From: Brooklawnia cerclae
GTDB lineage: Bacteria; Actinomycetota; Actinomycetes; Propionibacteriales; Propionibacteriaceae
Direction of reading: 5' to 3'
Assembly: GCF_011758645.1 (NCBI RefSeq)
Contig: NZ_JAAMOZ010000001.1
Span: 2,838,970 to 2,902,969 of the forward strand
DNA length: 64,000 nt
In this document: piece by piece, positions 8,941 through 17,914 of the stretch
How the letters are laid out: each line of letters starts with the position of its first letter
Numbering within the stretch: the first letter of the stretch is position 1
Made by a program: the position numbers and the translations under genes
The notes under the pieces: model-generated
The model's database searches: none
What the model was told of the DNA's origin: nothing
Seen by the model: only the letters and a program-made list of their open reading frames with translations

Positions 8941-9690
8941 TCAGCCGGCAGCGAATTCGCCGCCCGTGCCGAACGGCGTTCCGCCGCTTCTCCCGATCAC
9001 CGGGAGCGGCCGTCCGTCCAGGTACCGATCGAGCAACCCGCCGGGCACCTCCTCCGCGTTCAACGCGAAGATCCGGTGATCGCGCCAGTCACCGTCGATG
9101 TGCAGGAACGCGGGACGCAGCCCCTCCTCGCGGAAACCGAGTTTCTCGACCACGCGCAGGCTGGGCCGGTTCTCGGGACGGATGGCGATCTCGACACGGT
9201 GCAGCCGCAGCACCTGCCACAGGTAGTCGCAGGCCAGGGCGACCGCCACCGGGGTCAGGCCGCGACCGGCGTAGTGCCGGTCGATCCAGTAGCCGATCGT
9301 GGCCGAACGGGCCGATCCGAGGACGATGTTCGCCACCGTCAGCTGCCCCATCAGGCGTGTCCGGTCGGGCGGGCGGGGATCGGAGGGCCAGTCGGGATCG
9401 ATCGCCATCCCCCAGGGGATGAGCGTGCCCGCCCGCCCCTGTTGGTTCGTCTGGCGTAGCCAGCGGTCGAAGGGCAGCGGACGCGTCGTCGTGGCGGGCG
9501 GCATGGTGGCATCCCATTCACGCGTCCAGAAGTAGTTGGACGCCCGCAACGCGTCCCAGATGATCGCCTCGTGCTTGCCGATCGGGCGCAGCACCAGCGC
9601 CCCGGCCCGCAGGACCACGGGCCAGGAATGATGCTCGGGCCAGACGACGCCCTCGGGAACCCGGTGAGGTCCGGATCCGGAACTCGGCAC
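8941..9690 (-). CDS. GNAT-family N-acetyltransferase (RimJ/RimL-like)
   Basis: About 249 residues with a GNAT fold: LVLRPIGKHEA near the N terminus, the acetyl-CoA loop region IGYWIDRHYAGRGLTPVAVA, and RVVEKLGFREEGLRPAFLHI near the end. These fit the RimJ/RimL group that acetylates N-terminal Ser/Ala of ribosomal or other proteins. The GTG at 9690 lies 1 nt after the glp stop, so the two genes are probably coupled. The same gene commonly sits between sepX and glp in actinobacteria. The substrate is unknown. Confidence 0.85.
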   Translation of the reverse strand: MPSSGSGPHRVPEGVVWPEHHSWPVVLRAGALVLRPIGKHEAIIWDALRASNYFWTREWDATMPPATTTRPLPFDRWLRQTNQQGRAGTLIPWGMAIDPDWPSDPRPPDRTRLMGQLTVANIVLGSARSATIGYWIDRHYAGRGLTPVAVALACDYLWQVLRLHRVEIAIRPENRPSLRVVEKLGFREEGLRPAFLHIDGDWRDHRIFALNAEEVPGGLLDRYLDGRPLPVIGRSGGTPFGTGGEFAAG

Positions 9691-9691
9691 G

Positions 9692-10957
9692 TCAGTCGGC
9701 CAGCAACCAGCAGCCGACACGTTCGCCCAACCCCACCGAGGTCGTCGCCTCGGGAAGCACGACGACGGCGTCGGCGGCCACGAGATCGGCCAGACGCGGG
9801 TTGTCGGGCCGCCCGATCGGGACGACGACCTTCTCGCCCGACTGCTCCCGCACGGTGCCGAACCGCAGGTCGAACAGGCCGCGCGAGCTGGACAGCTCGC
9901 CCCCGACCAGGCAACTCACCTGCTCCCGCTGCACGACCGGGGTGCCCATGAGCTTGCGGACGAGCGGGCGGACGAAGACCTGGTAGTCGGCGTAGGCGGC
10001 CACGGGATCGTCCGGGAGCATCACCATGGGGATCTCGTCCTCGCCGATCAACCCGAACCCGATGCGCCCACCCGGCGACATCAGCACGCTCGCCATGTCG
10101 GTGGGCCCCATGGTGGACACCACCCGCGGAAGCTGTGCCTGCCCGTCCAGCGCCCCGGTGGCGACCACGATGTCGGCGCGGATCAACTGGTCGCTGATCA
10201 GGTCGTGCAGTTCGCGGTCGGTGCCCGTGGCCAGCCCGACGCGCCAGACCTGTGCCCCGTCGGCCTTGGCCGCGGCCGCCAGCAGGTGCGAGTCGACGTC
10301 GGCCGGATCGGAATCCGCGTCGGCCAGGCTGAGGACGACGACCCTCGGCCGGGGACGCGCGAGCACCCGGTCGACGCCCGCCATCGCCAACAGGGCGCTG
10401 CGGCGGGCATCGAGCCGCTCACCCGAGCGCATGAGGGGAACACCCGCCCTGACCTCCGACCCGGCCCTGCGGACGAAGTCGCCCGGCGCCACCGGCCGTT
10501 CGACGGTCAGCACCGTGCCCTCCAGGACCGCCCGGCCGGCGGGGACGACGGCGTCCGCCCCCTCCGGGAGCACCTGGCCACTGCGCACCCGCACGGCCGC
10601 GCTCACCTTCGCGACGCGGTCGTCGTCCCGCAGCCGCAACGTGATGGGGCTGCTCGCATCGGCCCCCTCCAGGTCGCTGGACCTCACCGCGTATCCGTCG
10701 ACCGCCACCAGGTCGTCGATCGGCTGGAACGTGTCGGCCACGATGTCCTCGCACACCGCCGTGCCCCAGGCATCGAGCAGGTACATGCCGAACGCCGGCA
10801 GCGGCTGGACCAGCGAGAGCAGGTACTTCTGCTGATCGCCGACCACGCGTCGTCCCGCATGATCGGACGGAGGCGGGGGCGGCAGGACGGGGGCGGGGGC
10901 GACCTCGACGGGCTCGACCACCGTGGTCTCCGCGGGGCGACGTTTGAACAGACCCAT
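9692..10957 (-). CDS. glp: Gephyrin/MoeA-like protein (Glp)
   Basis: A 421-residue MoeA-fold protein beginning MGLFKRRP with a proline-rich N-terminal stretch (residues 21-30), then MoeA domains such as DDLVAVDGYAVRSSDLEG (81-98) and PEGADAVVPAG. The MoeA catalytic loop, normally PGNPVS, reads PDDPVA at 315-320, and the preceding SGGVSxGD-type loop reads TGALDGQAQ. Molybdotransferase activity is therefore doubtful. In corynebacteria a degenerate MoeA paralogue, Glp, pairs with GlpR and FtsZ in division. The adjacency to sepX/glpR supports the same role. The start at 10957 leaves off an Arg-rich upstream stretch that is probably not translated. Confidence 0.82.
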   Translation of the reverse strand: MGLFKRRPAETTVVEPVEVAPAPVLPPPPPSDHAGRRVVGDQQKYLLSLVQPLPAFGMYLLDAWGTAVCEDIVADTFQPIDDLVAVDGYAVRSSDLEGADASSPITLRLRDDDRVAKVSAAVRVRSGQVLPEGADAVVPAGRAVLEGTVLTVERPVAPGDFVRRAGSEVRAGVPLMRSGERLDARRSALLAMAGVDRVLARPRPRVVVLSLADADSDPADVDSHLLAAAAKADGAQVWRVGLATGTDRELHDLISDQLIRADIVVATGALDGQAQLPRVVSTMGPTDMASVLMSPGGRIGFGLIGEDEIPMVMLPDDPVAAYADYQVFVRPLVRKLMGTPVVQREQVSCLVGGELSSSRGLFDLRFGTVREQSGEKVVVPIGRPDNPRLADLVAADAVVVLPEATTSVGLGERVGCWLLAD

Positions 10958-10974
10958 GCCCCTACGATAAGCGA

Positions 10975-11631
10975 GTGGCTTCCCCCGACCCTGTTTGCCC
11001 GACCGCGCGCCTCGAGATTCGCGAGCGCAGCACACGCGGCCGGGCATCGCGCACCGAGCGACAGCGGCGCGACGACGACCGCGCCCGCGACGTCCTCGCA
11101 CTGGCGCTGGTCGAGCGGCTGACCTCCGGTCGCAGGGACGCGGCCGTCTCCTGTTACCTGTCGGCCGGCACCGAGCCCGGCACCTCGCTCCTGGTGGACG
11201 CGCTCGCCGCGTCGGGGCATCCCGTCCTGGTCCCCAGGCTCGGGCCCCTGCCCGACGGCACCCGGCGTGGTGGACCCGACTGGGCCTGGTACGCCGGACG
11301 CGAGGATCTGCGGCCCGGCCTGTTCGGCATCCCCGAGCCCTCCGCGGACGGGCTCGGGCCCGATGCCCTGTCGCAGGCGATCGTCGTCGTGGCCTCGGCG
11401 CTACGCGCGGGCACCGACGGCAGCCGGCTGGGCACCGGCGGCGGCTGGTACGACCGGGCGCTCGTCCACGCGGCCGCCGGCACGCCGGTGATCGTCCTGC
11501 TCAACGACGACGAGATCGAGTCCGTGCCGCAGGCGCCGCACGACCGGCCGATCGACTGGATCGTCACCCCGACGCGCACCGTCCGCTGCCATCCGCGATT
11601 CGGACCCCCCACCGAGGCGGAGTACCATTAG
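10975..11631 (+). CDS. 5-formyltetrahydrofolate cyclo-ligase family protein
   Basis: A 218-residue protein that should convert 5-formyl-THF to 5,10-methenyl-THF with ATP. The nucleotide- and substrate-binding LGTGGGWYDRAL (about 144-155) and the C-terminal HDRPIDWIVTPTR (about 189-201) are family hallmarks. A central ALRAGTDGSRLG precedes the glycine loop. The start is a GTG; the divergent glp ATG is only 17 bp away, leaving almost no room for leaders. One or both mRNAs may be leaderless, or the true start may be further in. Confidence 0.85.
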   Translation: MASPDPVCPTARLEIRERSTRGRASRTERQRRDDDRARDVLALALVERLTSGRRDAAVSCYLSAGTEPGTSLLVDALAASGHPVLVPRLGPLPDGTRRGGPDWAWYAGREDLRPGLFGIPEPSADGLGPDALSQAIVVVASALRAGTDGSRLGTGGGWYDRALVHAAAGTPVIVLLNDDEIESVPQAPHDRPIDWIVTPTRTVRCHPRFGPPTEAEYH

Positions 11632-11699
11632 CAATCGGGACTCGAGAGTGCCACCGCCCTCCCCGCGATCACACCGATCACACCAGCGAAAGCAGACCC

Positions 11700-12008
11700 A
11701 TGCCCACCTACCAATACCGCTGCCAGACCTGCCACAACGAGCTCGAAGCATTCCAGAAGTTCAGCGACGACCCACTGACCATCTGCCCCGAATGCGGCGG
11801 CCCCCTGCGCAAGGTCTTCAACTCGGTGGGCATCGTCTTCAAGGGCTCCGGCTTCTACGCCACCGACTCCCGCAAGTCGTCCACCGCCGCCGATCTGACG
11901 GCGAAGACGACGCACTCCTCGGAGTCGGGCGCCTCCTCGTCCTCGACCTCGTCGACCTCCTCGGATTCCTCCGGCTCGGCATCCTCGTCGGGCAAGGACG
12001 CCGCCTGA
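11700..12008 (+). CDS. FmdB-family zinc-ribbon protein
   Basis: A 102-residue protein beginning MPTYQYRCQTC. A four-cysteine zinc ribbon (C8-x2-C11 with the CPECGG pair near 31-34) is followed by the family GSGFYATD motif, then a Ser/Thr-rich low-complexity tail of about 35 residues. FmdB-type ribbons are small regulatory or accessory proteins of unclear role and often lie beside 5-FCL and mscL genes in actinobacteria. Confidence 0.88.
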   Translation: MPTYQYRCQTCHNELEAFQKFSDDPLTICPECGGPLRKVFNSVGIVFKGSGFYATDSRKSSTAADLTAKTTHSSESGASSSSTSSTSSDSSGSASSSGKDAA

Positions 12009-12087
12009 GCCCACGGGAGCCCGGCCCGGCGTCCATCGGGCCTGTGGACAGTGACCGACTCACTCGTCCCGCACCCACAACCAGGGT

Positions 12088-12741
12088 GTGATCTCCTCCT
12101 CTTCTTCCTCGCCTGCATCCGCCGCTCGTCCCGGCCGTTTCGCGCACCTGGCTCGCGCCGTGCGATGGCACCGCCGCGGGCTCGGGATCGCCTCGGCCGT
12201 CGTCTGCCTGTTCGCCACTCTCTCGGCGCTCGCGCCGCAACAGCCCGACTCGGTCACCGTCGTGGTCGCGGCGCACGAACTGGCCTCCGGTGACCGGATC
12301 TCCGCCGACGATGTGCGTGAGATCGACATTCCCGGCCAGTTCGTCCCGGCCTCGGCGCTGACGAGCCTGGACGAGGCCGTCGGCGCCACACTGACCGGCG
12401 CCCAGACCGCCGGCAGCGTGCTCACCGCGGCGTCCCTCATGGGCGCTCGACCCGGCGACGCGTCGGCCGACGAGCGGCTCGTGCCCTTCCGCATCACCGA
12501 TGCCGGGGTCGCCGCGCTCCTCCACGTCGGTGACCGGATCAGTGTGGTCGGGTCGACGAGCGACGGCGGGCCCGTCGACCTGGCCACCGACGTGCGCGTG
12601 GCAGCCCTCCCCGCAAGCGCGGACGACGACTTCACCACAGGGGAATCCGGTGCGCTGGTGGTGGTCGCCACCGATCCCGGCACCGCCGCGACCCTCGCCG
12701 CTGCCGCCAGCCAGATGCGCATGAGCATCGTCCTGCGTTGA
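12088..12741 (+). CDS. SAF-domain membrane-anchored protein (CpaB/RcpC-like)
   Basis: A 217-residue protein with a basic cytoplasmic N terminus, one membrane segment (GLGIASAVVCLFATLSALAP, about 31-50) and a SAF domain (VVVAAHELASGDRISADDV, about 58-76). A second beta-rich half follows. The domain is shared with CpaB pilus-assembly proteins, but no tad/flp genes are nearby, so a pilus role is not supported. The start is GTG; an alternative GTG lies 2 nt upstream in another frame. Confidence 0.8.
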   Translation: MISSSSSSPASAARPGRFAHLARAVRWHRRGLGIASAVVCLFATLSALAPQQPDSVTVVVAAHELASGDRISADDVREIDIPGQFVPASALTSLDEAVGATLTGAQTAGSVLTAASLMGARPGDASADERLVPFRITDAGVAALLHVGDRISVVGSTSDGGPVDLATDVRVAALPASADDDFTTGESGALVVVATDPGTAATLAAAASQMRMSIVLR

Positions 12742-12848
12742 GTGGCGCTATTGACATGGTCGTCGTCGCAAGGTGTATTGGGTGGCGCGTACTGCCCCAA
12801 CCAGCTGACGCGCCCCATGGGCGCGCTCCACCCCACGAGGAGAGAATC

Positions 12849-13217
12849 ATGAAGGGCTTCAAAGAATTCGTCATGCGCGGCAACCTCATCGAGATGGCCG
12901 TCGCGTTCATCATGGGCACCGCATTCGGCAAGGTCGTGGAGGCGTTCACCAACATCATCCTCAGCCTGGTCTCCAAGGTGCTGGGCGGCGAGCCCAACTT
13001 CGACAACTTCGCGCCCGGCGGGGTGCCCGTCGGCCCCTTCCTGACCGTGACCGTGAGCTTCCTGCTTCTCGCGGTCGTCATCTACTTCGGCATCATCCTG
13101 CCGATCAACAAATACAAGGAACTCACCAGCAAGCCCGAAGAGGCCGAGGAAGCCGCGGCGACCGAGACGGAGCTCCTGTCCGAGATCCGCGACCTGCTCG
13201 CGAGCAAGCAGAACTGA
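12849..13217 (+). CDS. mscL: Large-conductance mechanosensitive channel
   Basis: A 122-residue MscL. The amphipathic N-terminal helix MKGFKEFVMRGNLIEMAVAF runs into TM1 with the gate motif IMGTAFGKVVEAF, and TM2 is FLTVTVSFLLLAVVIYFGII. The C-terminal ETELLSEIRDLLAS helix forms the cytoplasmic bundle. The ATG at 12849 has GGAG 8 nt upstream; an in-frame extension to 12738 is rejected because the family starts here. It releases solutes on hypo-osmotic shock. Confidence 0.95.
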   Translation: MKGFKEFVMRGNLIEMAVAFIMGTAFGKVVEAFTNIILSLVSKVLGGEPNFDNFAPGGVPVGPFLTVTVSFLLLAVVIYFGIILPINKYKELTSKPEEAEEAAATETELLSEIRDLLASKQN

Positions 13218-13233
13218 CCCTCGCCCGCTCCGT

Positions 13234-14160
13234 CTACGCCAGGGCCACGGTGCTGGAGCGGTCGGTGGTCATCGCGATGACCACCGGGCCGTCCACCAGC
13301 ATGTCCGTGACGACGTAGTACATCACCTCGTCGTGCGTGAACCCGCCGCGCTGGACGGCGAGTGCCATCGCGTCCACCACGGCCTGCGCGTCGACCGTCG
13401 TCGGCACGAACTGCTGCTGGACGTCGCTGCTGGTGCTCCTCTGCTGGCCGTAGCCGTCGCATCGGTAGCGCCAGGGCGCCTCGCCCGACTGCGGACGCTC
13501 GAGCCGTTCGTACACCACCTGACACGACGAACCGTCGGGCAGTCCCCACAGCCCGCCCTCGGCCCGCGCCGTCGCCCCGCGCGGCGAACTGGGCCCTGGG
13601 ATGGACACCTGCCACGCGGCGGCACCCGGCACCGCGACGGCAGCCTCCCGCAGCAGCTGTGCCACGCCGTCGATCGTGGTGAAGTCGAGCTCGGTGGCTC
13701 CCTCGACCCCGGCGACCGACACCGTGGGCCCGGGCTCACCCGCGCAGGTCGAATACACGAACAACGCCCCGGCCGGGCTGAGCTGGGCCTCCACCCCTGG
13801 TTCCGCATCGCACGAGGCCCGCACGGCGTCGAGTCGCGCGGTCAGCGCGTCCAGGTCGAGATCGTCCACCAGACTCGCACCGGACGGGCGAAGTTGGCCG
13901 TCCACCGCCGGGTCGCTACGTCCTTCCGCGTCGACGGCCACGTCGCCGCCCGGTAGCCGGACGACGGCACCCACGTCCTGTGCACCGTCCCCGAGGCTCA
14001 CCGCGGTGACGAGCCGGCCTCCCGCGTCCTCGACGATGCGGTCGAGCGCCCGCTCGGTCGGGTCGCCGGTGAGCGAACAAGCGCTCACGAGCGTGGTCGC
14101 ACAACAGACCGCCACGAGTCCCGGCTTCGCCCGCACGCCACGCTCCCTCACTGGTTCCAT
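13234..14160 (-). CDS. Predicted lipoprotein of unknown function
   Basis: A 308-residue secreted lipoprotein. The N terminus MEPVRERGVRAKPGLVAVCC leads into a short hydrophobic stretch ending in lipobox LVSAC, with Cys about residue 28. No known domain is recognised. It carries several Cys residues and a Gln-rich segment near 250. It is convergent with mscL (16 bp between stops). The start is the Met that gives a normal signal peptide. Confidence 0.7.
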   Translation of the reverse strand: MEPVRERGVRAKPGLVAVCCATTLVSACSLTGDPTERALDRIVEDAGGRLVTAVSLGDGAQDVGAVVRLPGGDVAVDAEGRSDPAVDGQLRPSGASLVDDLDLDALTARLDAVRASCDAEPGVEAQLSPAGALFVYSTCAGEPGPTVSVAGVEGATELDFTTIDGVAQLLREAAVAVPGAAAWQVSIPGPSSPRGATARAEGGLWGLPDGSSCQVVYERLERPQSGEAPWRYRCDGYGQQRSTSSDVQQQFVPTTVDAQAVVDAMALAVQRGGFTHDEVMYYVVTDMLVDGPVVIAMTTDRSSTVALA

Positions 14161-14349
14161 CCGCGTCTGGCCATAGACCCTAGCGCCCGGGCGCGCCAGG
14201 ACGACGGGAGGATGCGTAACCATTTCGTTATCCATACCCCCATCTCGTCGGCCAGAACTCGCCCGGCGTTCACCTGCATGAAACGACCCCGTCGGTCCCG
14301 ACGTGTTGATTGGGATCCAAGCGCAAGAGATATGCAAGGGAGAATCCAG

Positions 14350-15300
14350 ATGCGTTCTGTCACCCGAATCGCCGCTGCGGCGGTCGCAGGCCTTGCGGCC
14401 CTCGCGATCGCGGGTTGTGGTAGCGACTCGAATTCCACCGGCTCCGGTTCGTCCGACGCCCCCGCCGAGAAGACCACCATCGTGTTCGCCGCCGTGCCCT
14501 CCGAGGAGTCGTCGAGCCTGCAGGCTCAGTACGACGTCCTCCTGCAGAAGATCGAGAAGGACGCCGGCGTCACCATCGAGTTCCAGGAGGCCACGAACTA
14601 CGCGGCCGTCATCGAGGGCCAGCGCTCCGGTCAGATCGACATCGCCGGCTACGGCCCGTTCTCCTACAAGATCGCCAAGGACAGCGGCGCGACCATCGAG
14701 CCCGTCGGCTCCATGGTCAGCAAGGAAGGCGCCGAGCCCGGCTACTCCTCGTACCTGTGGACGAAGAGCGGCTCCGGCATCACCACGATCGACGATGTCA
14801 AGGGCAAGACGGTCTGCTTCGTCGACAAGGCCTCCACCTCCGGGTACCTCTACCCGAGCGCCGGCCTGCTCGAAGTCGGCATCGACCCCGAGGCCGACAT
14901 CACCCCGGTGATGGCCGGCAGCCACGACGGCTCCCTGCTGACCCTGAGCCAGGGCGGCTGCGACGCGGCCTTCGCGTACGACACCATGATGAGCACGCTG
15001 TCCGACAAGGGCAGCCTCAACGAGGCCGACTACACCAAGATCTGGGAGTCGGAGATGATCATGGGCTCCCCGGTGGCCATCAACACCGAGACCCTGAGCG
15101 CCGACCAGCAGGAGAAGATCAGCGCCGCCATCCTCGACACCAACGTCGACTCGATGGTCGAGCAGGGGTATTGCACCGACGCCGACAGCTGTCAGCTCCC
15201 CGAGGACAAGTGGGGCTTCGCCAAGGTCACGGACGCCGACTACGACGGCATCCGCAAGGTCTGCGACCTGACCAAGTCCGAGGCCTGCGAAGCAGCCTGA
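14350..15300 (+). CDS. phnD: Phosphonate ABC transporter substrate-binding lipoprotein
   Basis: A 316-residue lipoprotein with signal peptide ending LAIAGC (Cys about 23). The periplasmic-binding fold resembles PhnD: FAAVPSEESSSLQAQYDVLL, IDIAGYGPFSYKIAKDSG and a C-terminal EDKWGFAKVTDADYDGIRKV. It should capture phosphonate or phosphite outside the membrane for PhnC/PhnE. The ATG has GGGAG about 8 nt upstream. A single GTTCACC unit lies about 80 bp upstream (14268) with poorly conserved neighbours, so a Pho-box is only possible. First gene of phnDCE-F. Confidence 0.93.
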   Translation: MRSVTRIAAAAVAGLAALAIAGCGSDSNSTGSGSSDAPAEKTTIVFAAVPSEESSSLQAQYDVLLQKIEKDAGVTIEFQEATNYAAVIEGQRSGQIDIAGYGPFSYKIAKDSGATIEPVGSMVSKEGAEPGYSSYLWTKSGSGITTIDDVKGKTVCFVDKASTSGYLYPSAGLLEVGIDPEADITPVMAGSHDGSLLTLSQGGCDAAFAYDTMMSTLSDKGSLNEADYTKIWESEMIMGSPVAINTETLSADQQEKISAAILDTNVDSMVEQGYCTDADSCQLPEDKWGFAKVTDADYDGIRKVCDLTKSEACEAA

Positions 15301-15380
15301 CGTACCAGGATCCCCCGTGCCGGGGGTGGGGTCGCACCGATCCCACCCCCGGCACGCCTACACGAAGGAGCAAGCAATCC

Positions 15381-16235
15381 ATGACGCAGCAGATCTCCGA
15401 GCTACCCACGCCCGACGATTTCCCCGTCGTCTTCAACCAGGTGACCAAGCAGTTCTCCGAGACCGTGTTCGGTCTCGACCACGTGGACGCGCGGTTCGAG
15501 AGGGGGCGGACGACGGTGCTGCTCGGCCTGTCGGGTTCGGGGAAATCCACGATGCTGCGTCACATCAACGGATTGCATCGCCCGACCTCGGGCACCGTGC
15601 GCGTCCTGGGCACCGATGTCGGCTCCGCCTCGGAGCGTGAGCTGCGCGACTTGCGCAAGCAGATCGGCTTCATCTTCCAGCACTTCCATCTGGTCGGCCC
15701 CATGTCGGTGCTCGAGAACGTGTGCTCGGGACGCCTGGGCTCGCTCCGTGGCCCCCGGTTCTCGCTGCTCACCTATCCCCGGGCGGTGAAGAGCACCGCG
15801 ATGGAGCAACTGGAACGCGTCGGGCTGGCAGACCGGGCGTTCCAGCGCGCCGACACCCTGTCGGGCGGCCAGCAGCAGCGGGTCGCCATCGCCCGGGCGC
15901 TGATCCAGCAGCCCAAGATCCTGCTCGCCGACGAGCCCGTCGCCTCGCTCGACCCCGTGTCGTCCGCCCAGGTTCTCGAGCTCATCACCCGCATCGCCCG
16001 CGAGGAACACCTGACCGTCATCTGCTCGCTGCACCAGGTGCAGACGGCCGTCGAGGTCGCCGACCACATCATCGGCCTGCAGTCCGGACGCAAGGTGCTC
16101 GACCGGCCGGGAGACAACATGACCAGCGAGGACGCCCTCCACGTCTACGACCGGGTCGCCGCGGTCTCCGACGACGAGGAACCAGCCGCCACCGGAACCG
16201 CCTCCCAGACCACGCCCACGGTGGCCAACGCCTGA
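15381..16235 (+). CDS. phnC: Phosphonate ABC transporter ATP-binding protein
   Basis: A 284-residue ABC ATPase. Walker A is GLSGSGKST (about 50-58), Q-loop region FIFQHFHLVGPMSVLENV, signature LSGGQQQRVAIARAL (about 154) and Walker B ILLADEPVASLDP. The LYPRAVK-type insert and HxxxVGPM after the Q-loop fit PhnC. It powers import through the fused PhnE. A clear AAGGAG precedes the ATG, and the stop overlaps the phnE start by 1 nt. Confidence 0.93.
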   Translation: MTQQISELPTPDDFPVVFNQVTKQFSETVFGLDHVDARFERGRTTVLLGLSGSGKSTMLRHINGLHRPTSGTVRVLGTDVGSASERELRDLRKQIGFIFQHFHLVGPMSVLENVCSGRLGSLRGPRFSLLTYPRAVKSTAMEQLERVGLADRAFQRADTLSGGQQQRVAIARALIQQPKILLADEPVASLDPVSSAQVLELITRIAREEHLTVICSLHQVQTAVEVADHIIGLQSGRKVLDRPGDNMTSEDALHVYDRVAAVSDDEEPAATGTASQTTPTVANA

Positions 16236-17914
16236 TGACCACCGCCATCAGCACCCTGCCGGCCACCTATCGGGCCGAGCTTCCCCAAGCCCCCCGCCCA
16301 TCGGTGAACCAGATCGCCACGAGCACGATCATGGTGGTCCTGTTGATCGCGTCGATCTGGTCGGTCGTCTCCCTCGGCATCGACCCCACGTCCATGGCCC
16401 AGTCGCTCGACAACGCCCAGCGGTTCGTGGGCCGCATGTTCCCCCTCAGCTTCCCGCCGCTGGGCGACCTGGTCTCCCTCGTCCTGGAGACGCTGGCCAT
16501 CGTCCTGCTGGCGACGGTGCTGGCTGTCGTGCTGTCGCTGCCGGTCGCACTGTTCGCCGCCTGGAACACCACCACGGGACGATTCGCCCGCGGCACCGCG
16601 CGCGCCATCATCGTCCTCGCCCGTGCCGTGCCCGACCTCGTGCTCGCGATCTTCTTCTTCCGTGTCTTCGGGCTCGGCGCCGTCCCGGGCATCCTCGCCA
16701 TGGGCATCCACTCCGTGGGCATGGTCGGCAAGCTCTACGCGGACGCCATCGAATCGCTCGACAACGGCCCCCAGGAAGCCGTCCGTTCGGCCGGTGGCAG
16801 CCGCTGGCAAGGCATCTTCACCGCCGTCATCCCGCAGCTCATGCCCCAGATCATCGCCACCGCGCTGCACCGCTTCGACATCAACCTGCGCACCTCGGTG
16901 CTCCTCGGGTACGTCGGGGTCGGGGGCATCGGCCTGGCGATGTCGGACGCCCTCAACACGCTGAACTTCAAACGCGGCATGGCGCTCGCCCTCCTGGTCC
17001 TTCTGTTGTGCATCGCGACCGAGCTGGTCTCGGGGGCCATCCGGGCTGCCCTGATGAACTCGGGGGCCGGCAAGCGTGGGTTCGGGGAGCGGTTCCTCGA
17101 CTCCCTGGCCCACCGCGATCCCTCCCCCGGCCGCCTGGATCCTCCCTGGAACGGCGCCCGGATCCTCCGCTTCGCGAACCTCGCGCTGGTCATGCTGGTC
17201 ATCGCGGCGTCCACCCTCGAGGTGAACGTGTCGTGGCAGGCCGTGCGGGTCGGCCTGTCCAAGCTTCCCAACACACTCGGCCAGTTCTTCCCGCCCAACC
17301 TCGAGCCCGACATCGTCGCCGCGGTCGCCGGGCAGATGGTCGTGACGGTGCAGATCGGTCTGGCGGCCACGCTGCTCGGATCGGTCCTCGCGCTCCCGAT
17401 CGGTGTCCTGGCCGCTCGGAACGTGGTCGCCAACAAGGCCCTCCACACGTTCTTCCGGGTCGTCATCGTCGTCGTCCGTGGCATACCCGAACTCATCCTG
17501 GCGATCATCTTCGTCGTCATCTCGGGTCTCGGCGGTGTGGCGGGCACCCTCGCACTGTCGATCGGTGCCGTCGGGCTGCTGTCCAAGCTCGTCGCCGACT
17601 CCCTGGAGGAGACCGACACCGGGGTGCAGGACGCGATCCGCGCCAACGGCGCGACCGGCGCCCAGGTGTTCTTCGCGGCAACGCTTCGCCAGGCGCTGCC
17701 CGCGTTCGTCGCGCACATCCTGTATCTGCTCGACGTCAACATCAGGTCCGCGACGCTGCTGGGCATCGTCGGGGCCGGGGGCGTCGGCTACCTCCTGCTC
17801 AATGCCAGCCGCGTGATCCGGTTCGACGTGGTGACCACGATCGTGCTCGCCATCCTGCTGGTCGTGCTGCTCGTGGAGGCTCTGAGCATCTGGGTACGGC
17901 GAATGGTGAGGTGA
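16235..17914 (+). CDS. phnE: Phosphonate ABC transporter permease, two PhnE domains fused
   Basis: A 559-residue protein with two complete permease halves. The first EAA-type loop is around residues 175-200 (EAVRSAGGSRWQGIFTAVIP) and the second near 465-490 (DAIRANGATGAQVFFAATLR). Each half ends in the PhnE GxxGVGGIG/GAGGVGYLL motif. A cytoplasmic linker rich in Pro/Arg joins them at about 285-305. In many bacteria the two are separate genes (phnE1, phnE2). Start and stop overlap phnC and phnF by 1 nt each, indicating one transcript. Confidence 0.92.
   Translation: MTTAISTLPATYRAELPQAPRPSVNQIATSTIMVVLLIASIWSVVSLGIDPTSMAQSLDNAQRFVGRMFPLSFPPLGDLVSLVLETLAIVLLATVLAVVLSLPVALFAAWNTTTGRFARGTARAIIVLARAVPDLVLAIFFFRVFGLGAVPGILAMGIHSVGMVGKLYADAIESLDNGPQEAVRSAGGSRWQGIFTAVIPQLMPQIIATALHRFDINLRTSVLLGYVGVGGIGLAMSDALNTLNFKRGMALALLVLLLCIATELVSGAIRAALMNSGAGKRGFGERFLDSLAHRDPSPGRLDPPWNGARILRFANLALVMLVIAASTLEVNVSWQAVRVGLSKLPNTLGQFFPPNLEPDIVAAVAGQMVVTVQIGLAATLLGSVLALPIGVLAARNVVANKALHTFFRVVIVVVRGIPELILAIIFVVISGLGGVAGTLALSIGAVGLLSKLVADSLEETDTGVQDAIRANGATGAQVFFAATLRQALPAFVAHILYLLDVNIRSATLLGIVGAGGVGYLLLNASRVIRFDVVTTIVLAILLVVLLVEALSIWVRRMVR

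Noticed and set aside
14268..14278. Single GTTCACC unit upstream of phnD
   Set aside because: Neighbouring 11-nt units match the PhoP consensus at only about 4 of 7 positions, so it was not listed as a PHO box.
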